Shown: one piece after another, positions 57,916 through 64,000 of the stretch
How the letters are laid out: each line of letters begins with the position of its first letter
How positions within the stretch are numbered: position 1 is the stretch's first letter
NCBI GenBank assembly: GCA_037013685.1
Contig: CM072892.1
Location: forward strand, 2,976,001 to 3,040,000
DNA length: 64,000 nucleotides
Direction: 5' to 3'
Source: Acridotheres tristis
Lineage: Eukaryota > Chordata > Aves > Passeriformes > Sturnidae
Notes under the pieces: generated by a model
What the model saw: the letters and a program-made list of their open reading frames with translations, nothing else
Databases searched by the model: none
What the model was told of the DNA's origin: nothing
Made by a program: the position numbers and the translations under genes

Positions 57916-58642
57916 CATTAATTTCCAGAGGCCGATTTGCTATGCCTTGGACATGATTATTCATGGTACTTAGCATTAAATACTGCTTTATGCATCAACA
58001 TCCTACTCCTGTTCAGTAACGTGGCTGCCGGTGGTCCCATGCACTTCATACCAAATTTGTAGGATTTTAAGCCAGAAGTGAGCAGTAGAAGGTGAGCAGC
58101 AAACAGTGACCTCCAGGAAATACCCAGTTAGGTGATGGATGGTCCCACCTAGGGACACACAAGCCCTATTTTCCCAGGCCAGCATGACAACACCTTGATT
58201 TTGGGACCATCTCACTGGTCATTCATCACACAATTTCCAGTTGCTGCACCAGCAGAGAAAGGAATCTTGCAGACAATAACCACATTAGTAGAAGAATGAA
58301 AATTGTTTACCCAGACATTTCTCCAATTTACAAAAAACACAATGGTCTGAGGGCAAAATAGTTTGTGGAGATACAATGAAAGGTCTCTATCCCAGGGGAG
58401 CTGCATCAAGGGCAGCTTTATGCTGATACTTCCTTCACAATCTGGAGAGCTGGTACAATGATAGTTTTGGGTTGGCCCTTCAGATTTGCAGCAAAATGTG
58501 TTCAGTTTTCCAAGTTTTGTGTGTAGTTTGGGATTGTTAACACAGACACAGTCCTGAGACTGCTGAGCAACTCTGTACCTGAGCTTGTGCCAGTGCCCAT
58601 GGAAGAAAAGCCATGTGTGAGATGATCTATTTCTAGCTGAGC
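57916..58642. other. Intergenic, no recognised element
   Basis: Unique sequence; nothing recognised. Confidence 0.5.
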
Positions 58643-58835
58643 CTTAAAAACTTCCAGGGATAAAGATTTCCCTCCTTTCCTCCTCCACTAGCAGCTTGTT
58701 TCAGTCTTGCACTTGCCAGGAGAAAATGTTTCCCTAATGTCCAACATGAAGCTCCCACACTGCAATCCATGGCCTTTGCCCCCTTACAGTGTCACCTGCC
58801 ACTACCAAGAAGAGTTTGATCCCATCATCTTTGCA
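58643..58835 (-). mobile_element. CR1 LINE fragment, old
   Basis: Complement of CR1: AAAACTTCCAGGGATAAAGA, TTTCCCTAATGTCCAACATG, AAGCTCCCACACTGCAATCC and AGAAGAGTTTGATCCCATC. Diverged and lacking the very 3' end. Confidence 0.85.
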
Positions 58836-59969
58836 GCTGAACTTCAAACAGTTGTATTAAATTTCCTATTTGCTTGGCCTCAGCCCTGAAAGAAGCCAGG
58901 ATTTCTGTCCTTTCTCTGGGGCCCAGATACACTCTTGGCCCAGAACAGGGGGCCCTGCTTCTTGCAGGGTTAAGGCCAAGCACCTGTACAACCACCCCAG
59001 GGCTCCATCTGAGCCACGGGCTGAAGTTTCTCTTCCATGTAGACAGCTGGGGAGGGTTATTGACCTCTTTGATATGGACTGGGGACACAGCCAGAGTCGG
59101 CATGAACAGAGGAAAATTCACATCAGAGGTTTTTTAGAAAGCAGAACAGGCAAAAATAGCCTGTGATGTGTAACTTCAGGCCTCTAGCACACGGGGAGGG
59201 CTATGGGGACACCCCAAGTGGGTTCCCAAAATCATAGGAAGGCAGAGCCACCGGTCTGTTTAACCACTGAGAAACTAAAAATTATCAAAAAAATCTTCTT
59301 TCCCCAGGTGCCATTACATTCTGGGAAACCTAAGCGGAGGCACACGGGAAGGGAGGGAGTTCAGACCAGGCCCAAGAAGAGAAAAGGCCGGGCTGGCTGG
59401 GGCAGTTAACCTCTGACAGACAGTCTGTAATATACCTGACACAGAAAACAAACCAGGTGGTGCCACTGCTCGGAAAATACAGACACAGCGGGGGCCTGGG
59501 CATGGAGGAGGGGGAGAGAGGGAAAACATGAGCAGGGGAAAGCTGAGAGGGCAGGAGTCGTTAACCCCTGATAGAGAGTATAAAGTATTTTACTCCCCAT
59601 CTCATTCATTAGACCACGTCAGCTCCAGCAGGACCATGTCCATTCCCGCACATAAATCCAGCAAGTTTCTCTTTTAAAAAGGCCAGACACTGTCTCTGCC
59701 GTGGCAATGCAGCTGTCTGGCTGCCTGCCCTGCATGCAGGACCACAAGAGCTCAGCTTTGGCAGGTGAGGGCAGCCCTGTCCCAGGGGTTCCTGTGCCTG
59801 GCATTGCCACTTGCCCTCTGCTTCCCTGCAGCCCAGGGGAGTGGGATGTCCCCAGGGGCCATGTGCCCTGTCCCTGTCAATGCCAGCCCATGGGCAGGAG
59901 CAGCTCAGCCCACCCAGCAGAGATCTCAGCGAGGCAGAGCTGTTTCCACCAGCTCCATAGCAAAAGCTG
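58836..59969. other. Intergenic, no named element
   Basis: Somewhat GC-rich. Two similar segments, CAGTTAACCTCTGACAGACA at 59,403-59,422 and GTCGTTAACCCCTGATAGAG at 59,558-59,577, each in a purine-rich context, suggest a decayed tandem duplication of about 155 bases. No coding exon recognised. Confidence 0.45.
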
Positions 59970-60126
59970 ATGTGGAACAGGCTGCTCAGGGAAGTGCCAC
60001 AGTCACAATCCCTGTTCAAAAGATGTGTGGATGTGGCACTTGGGGACATGGGCTAGTGGTGGGCTTGGCAGTGCTGGACTCAATGATCTTAGAGGGCTTT
60101 TCCAACCTTGATGATCCTATGGTTCC
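59970..60126 (+). mobile_element. CR1 LINE 3' fragment
   Basis: GTGGAACAGGCTGCTCAGGG, TTGGGGACATGGGCTAGTGG, TGATCTTAGAGGGCTTTTCC and AACCTTGATGATCCTATGG. Confidence 0.93.
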
Positions 60127-60881
60127 AGAAACTTTTGGATGACTGATTTCATCTACGGTCAGCATGGTCCTCCCAGCATCTGATCACAGGAGCGATACAG
60201 GGAAAAAATGGGATTCTCACCCTCTCTGCAGAGCCACATCCTTCACATCCCTGAGGAACAAACCTTTCATAACCCATGCTGAAATAAGGGTACGATGTTG
60301 AGAGAAAGGAATTATGCAGAATAACTTGCATCTGGTACTGGTTTGGAGCTTATCTCTGCACTTCCAGCTTAAGGGGACACAATGTACTCCCATCCTGCCC
60401 CATTTTTATAAGTTGCTCAAACCAGCAACCACCCCAGTGAAACTCTGGGAAACGCAGGAAGTAGTTCTGTCCTTGAAATCTGACCTGAATTTTTACTAAA
60501 AAGCTAGCAATTCCAATAAAAGAACAGGGACACAAAATCAAACTATTTTTAACACATCTGTCTACAGTTAAACAACATTGTTTTTCTTTGTGAGAACTTA
60601 GTAACATCAGAAAAGTTGGAGAGCCTTCCTGGGGCTGAGGTATTACAGGGCATCTTGTATACCTTGGCATTGTGTGGCTTTCCAGGACATCATTTTAACA
60701 CTTCACAAATCAGGCTTTATGGACGTTCTTCTCTCATAAATCCACTGCAAAGCAAACACAGAAATTACATGTTACACATAGCCAGGTAAACTGCACGGAA
60801 GATCACCAGAGAGCAGAGCATTTTTAAAATGTATAAAAACCATAAAGCATTTTTGGTGTTTTATGATGGCAACATTTCTTT
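60127..60881. other. Intergenic, no recognised element
   Basis: Unique sequence; nothing recognised. Confidence 0.5.
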
Positions 60882-60950
60882 CAGGGCCTGATCCAGCCTT
60901 CTTTGAAGTCCAGTGGAGTCTTTCCATTGACATCAGAGGGTGTGGGATTT
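60882..60950. repeat. Ancient palindromic repeat relic
   Basis: AGGGCCTGATCCAGCCTTCT, TTTGAAGTCCAGTGGAGTCT and TTCCATTGACATCAGAGGG form the imperfect hairpin pattern (GAAGTCAATGG / CCATTGACTTC) of an old sauropsid repeat. Same class as 27,820-27,890. Family name unknown to me. Confidence 0.55.
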
Positions 60951-61259
60951 GTCTCACAGCAACTTATACCAATGAGAACAATATTTTGCTCTGAAGTCAT
61001 TACTTTCTGCCGTGGATGTTTGGAAAACAGCTCGTCACCTGACAATACACCCTGAAGGTACTGACAGTCCATGTGTTTTCATTATTTAAAAATGAGACTT
61101 GGTAACGGGCTCAGCTGTTTGGGGAAGGTAATATTTTTCTTAAGTACGCCTACCATAAAGTAAATTAGCAAAATCTTCTTCGAGCTGTAACTAAAACATA
61201 AGGGCACAGCTGCCCTGGAGGAGTAAAAGGGCTCTCAATGTAAACTCCACTGATATCCT
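60951..61259. other. Intergenic, no recognised element
   Basis: Unique sequence of non-repetitive look with a few CpGs at 61,100-61,190; nothing definite. Confidence 0.4.
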
Positions 61260-61420
61260 CACCATCAGAAGGTCATAAAATTGATTGATTATAAATACAG
61301 TCCTCATTTGTTTACAGCTTGCATTTTTGGGTCCTGGGTAATTAGCACATTAACCATCCCTCAAAGTGAGCGCTTACAGGTGCCGCTCCCAGATAGCCAA
61401 AGTGGAAAACTGCACAAGAG
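61260..61420. promoter_or_regulatory. Candidate enhancer with PBX/HOX, FOX and homeodomain motifs
   Basis: TGATTGAT at 61,282-61,289 (PBX/HOX type), TGTTTAC at 61,309-61,315 (FOX type) and TAATTAG at 61,339-61,345 lie in 64 bases of unique sequence. Proposed from motif density and absence of repeats; no conservation evidence available here. Confidence 0.35.
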
Positions 61421-62640
61421 CAGCCTAATGCTCCTTCCACAATTCCAGGATGGATGCATTAGGACGGAGGGGAGAAATGTCAGTTATGTGTTTAGCTACT
61501 TGATCACACCTACCCAGGAGCCAAGGGCGTAAGGGGGCATTAAAATGACCTCTTAATTTCCTTCAGCGCTAAGGTAGCACCCAAAAAATGAGAGACATGT
61601 CAGCAATGTGAGGGAGATCTCCTCTCCGGGAAGCCTGCGGCTGCCAGAAGTCTTTTAAGATTCTTTTTCCCTCGGCACAAGCCAACAAAGGAAGATAAAG
61701 ATCACCCTATTTGTGGTAACTGGTACTTAGTTCCTTTTAGTTACACTTAAAATAAACTCTCTTTGAGTTCTCCAAAGGTTTCAGCCTTCAGACACACCAC
61801 TACCGAGCTGTAAGCCAGCCACCTTCCTCCCAGCCCCTCTTGGCTCCAAGTTCACGACTACTCTGTGCTCAGGACATTAAACTTTAAAGTCACGTTTTAT
61901 TTGTACAGCTGGATGCATCAGGTTTATGCTTATTGTCTAATTAGCCAACCAAACCACTTCTGAAAGGGTTTTAATGCTTTACCCCCAGTGAGATCTCTGT
62001 AGAGAGTGTGTGTTGAAATGCTAATGGAGACAAAGAATTCCTTTTTGTAGGAATTTGCAGTATTTTGGATACATCTCGTGGGCCAAATCTTCAACTGCTG
62101 TGACTTGGTTGGAGTGAGGCAGGTTATTCCCAATTACCCAATTTCAGGAGTTGAAGGACTCCTGAAATTTAACAGGATGCCAGAGAAGCTATTCACTAAT
62201 ATTCTCGTTTTCATATGGCTTAAAACTCTATGGCAAATTTCCAGGTTTTTCCTATTTTCCACAGAAGTTTCTTAGAAATGCCTCATGCATGTGGGACAAG
62301 ATAACAGCTACAGGATTCACCAAGGCACTAAAGATTAAAGTAGGCATTATCTGCCCTAGCATTTACACGATTTTACAGATTAATTCTTTCAAAACATTTC
62401 CACTGGCATCACCTGCTGCAAAAGTAATTTTCAAATCTCATACTTACATTTTTCTCATCCATGAAATGAGAGTAGCAAGTGAGCAAAAAGTGAAGTTGCT
62501 GGCATAGCTGATATCATTTGTGCATTAAAAAGGAGATCTTGCTTTACTTTTGGGGGTATTTGTGTTAATGCTACCAGTTCCTAAATGGAAATATTTTGGA
62601 GAACTGCCTTTTCTGATGTATTTGTACAAGCTAGAGCAAA
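61421..62640. other. Intergenic unique sequence
   Basis: No transposon recognised over about 1.2 kb, which is notable here. A+T-rich with TCTAATTAGCCAACC at about 61,937 and GAAATGCTAATGG at about 62,014. It may contain conserved non-coding DNA. No exon recognised. Confidence 0.4.
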
Positions 62641-62830
62641 AAGCAGCCTGAGAAGAGCCTCTAAACACTACAACACCGGCAGTAAATAATGCTAATAACC
62701 CTTAATTATGGGCCTTATTTAATTCCTGTTTCCAAGTGCCATGAATGTAGCTAAATGAATGTGCTAAATGATAGCAAATTAGCTTTAAAAATGTTAATGT
62801 AAAGTTGCTTAGCGCTGAAGGCTGTTTTTT
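62641..62830. promoter_or_regulatory. Candidate enhancer rich in TAAT homeodomain cores
   Basis: GCTAATAACCCTTAATTATG, TATTTAATTCC, CAAATTAGC and TGTTAATG give at least five TAAT/ATTA cores in about 115 bases of unique sequence. Inference from motif density only. Confidence 0.3.
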
Positions 62831-63001
62831 GCCCTTCTGGGAGGAGGGGAACTCCTCCATTAAGATTCCTCTGCAGCCCAATTGAATCCACACATCACTC
62901 ATTCAGTTTTTAGACCCTCACACCTCTACACACCCAGAGACCGATTTTCAACTTTAAATCCAGAACATTTTAGTTGTTTTATTCCTAAGATCGTTTCACT
63001 T
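62831..63001. other. Intergenic, no recognised element
   Basis: Short unique spacer. Confidence 0.5.
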
Positions 63002-63060
63002 ATTGTTGGACTCGATGATCATAATGGTCTTTTCCAACCTAAATGATTCTGTGATTCTAT
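63002..63060 (+). mobile_element. CR1 LINE 3' tail
   Basis: GTTGGACTCGATGATCATAA, TGGTCTTTTCCAACCTAAAT, then two terminal octamer units ATTCTGTG and ATTCTATG. Confidence 0.92.
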
Positions 63061-63561
63061 GCTTTGGATGACTGAATCCTCCTTACACAGTTGTTTGATT
63101 TTGCACTAACTCAACACCCATGCAGCAGCCAACCCCAGCTTGGCTCATTTCACATCTGTTTTGAGTTCAAAGTGACAAAATTTCCCCATAAAGTTTATCC
63201 AAAGAGAAACATGACAGACATTACAGGTGCAGAATGCTACACAATGCTCCCTTGGTCTGATATAATTCAGCATTTCAGTGTTCCTGCACCCTGGGCATGA
63301 CGCCTCCTTGGAAAACTGTCTCATGACCAAACCACAGAAGAGAAGATCAAGCAAATGATTCAATTTCTAACATTTGAAATCTCTGGGGTTTTTATACTCG
63401 AGCCCAGCTGAGCCCATAAACGCAACTGCAGTGGAAAATATGATGTGCTTGGTCAGACGGTGTTCCTGTAACAGTGATGACCCAGCAACATGAGCACAGC
63501 AATTTTTCTAGCTGCAAGTGCTCATCTTTATTGAACCAATTGGTACAAAGAAGAGCAGAGG
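63061..63561. other. Intergenic, no recognised element
   Basis: Unique sequence; nothing recognised. Confidence 0.5.
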
Positions 63562-63770
63562 TCAATCACAGAATATCCTCAGCTGGAAGGGACACACAAG
63601 GATTGTCCAGCCCAACCCCTGGCCCTGCACAGGACCATCCCCAGGAATCCCACCGTGTGTCTGGGGCATTGTCCAAATGCTCCTTGTGCTCTGGCAGGTT
63701 TGGTGCTATGACCATTCCCTGGGGAGCCTGTTCAGTGCCCCACCACCCTCTAGGAGAAGAACTTTGTCAA
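63562..63770 (-). mobile_element. CR1 LINE 3' fragment
   Basis: Complement of a CR1 tail: TCACAGAATATCCTCAGCTG, GGCCCTGCACAGGACCATCC, CCAAATGCTCCTTGTGCTCT and CCATTCCCTGGGGAGCCTG. Same subfamily as 21,252-21,493. Confidence 0.94.
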
Positions 63771-64000
63771 GAGGAAGAGCTTCTGTTCCTAAAGCTGTCC
63801 ATCCCTCCACCTGTAAATCTGCATCACTTGTGTTAATATTATTCCTCCTTACAAATTTGGCTTCAGGTTTGATCTTTGCAAGCACTAAGCACTAAGTGGT
63901 GGCAAGAGTCAACAACACCCTACACACACACAACCCCCCCCCGCCAACACCCCAAACCTTATCTTTGCAAAAAAAAAAAAAAACCCAGATCAAACTTGCA
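63771..64000. other. Intergenic with simple sequence at the window edge
   Basis: Includes a short CA repeat and a C run (63,922-63,946) and an A run (63,969-63,982). Nothing else recognised. Confidence 0.55.

Noticed and set aside
59609..60049. 146-codon minus-strand frame
   Set aside because: Partly antisense to a CR1 tail, low-complexity in places, no domain.
1..64000. CRISPR arrays, operons, phage or other prokaryotic systems
   Set aside because: No regularly spaced repeats and no bacterial-type gene packing. Intron-containing BMP4 and CR1 elements mark this as vertebrate DNA.

Overview
This is a vertebrate, almost certainly avian, genomic window. Two things point there. The only recognisable protein-coding gene is BMP4, with the exon layout and residues expected of a bird orthologue. 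The rest is littered with 3'-terminal fragments of CR1 LINEs, the dominant avian retrotransposon. The CR1 tail subfamilies look like those common in songbirds; this is a judgement from memory, not a search.

Layout. Positions 1-12,660 are non-coding DNA downstream of BMP4, with CR1 and MIR-like relics and one notable inverted pair of TCF/LEF-type motifs at 12,178-12,206. BMP4 lies on the minus strand. Its polyadenylation signal is at 12,698-12,703, the stop codon at 12,904-12,906, the last coding exon at 12,904-13,745, a 966-nt intron at 13,746-14,711, the first coding exon at 14,712-15,081, a 519-nt intron at 15,089-15,607 and a 5' non-coding exon ending at 15,608. It sits in a CpG island of about 15.2-16.3 kb that serves as the promoter. 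The encoded pre-pro-protein is 403 residues and intact. A short upstream ORF starts in the 5' exon, crosses the first splice junction and overlaps the BMP4 start codon.

From about 16.3 kb to 64 kb I see no convincing coding exon. This stretch holds CR1 fragments in both orientations, a few MIR-like and palindromic ancient repeats, simple repeats, and unique A+T-rich blocks with clustered homeodomain, FOX, MEF2 and TCF-type motifs. In other vertebrates BMP4 lies in a gene-poor region with distant enhancers, so these unique blocks are reasonable enhancer candidates. That is inference and needs alignment.

I found no novel multi-gene system. The most interesting items are the overlapping uORF, an RGD tripeptide in the BMP4 prodomain, the promoter G-quadruplex motif, the inverted TCF/LEF pair, two CR1 copies 49 kb apart sharing 88 identical bases, and scattered relics of an ancient palindromic repeat.
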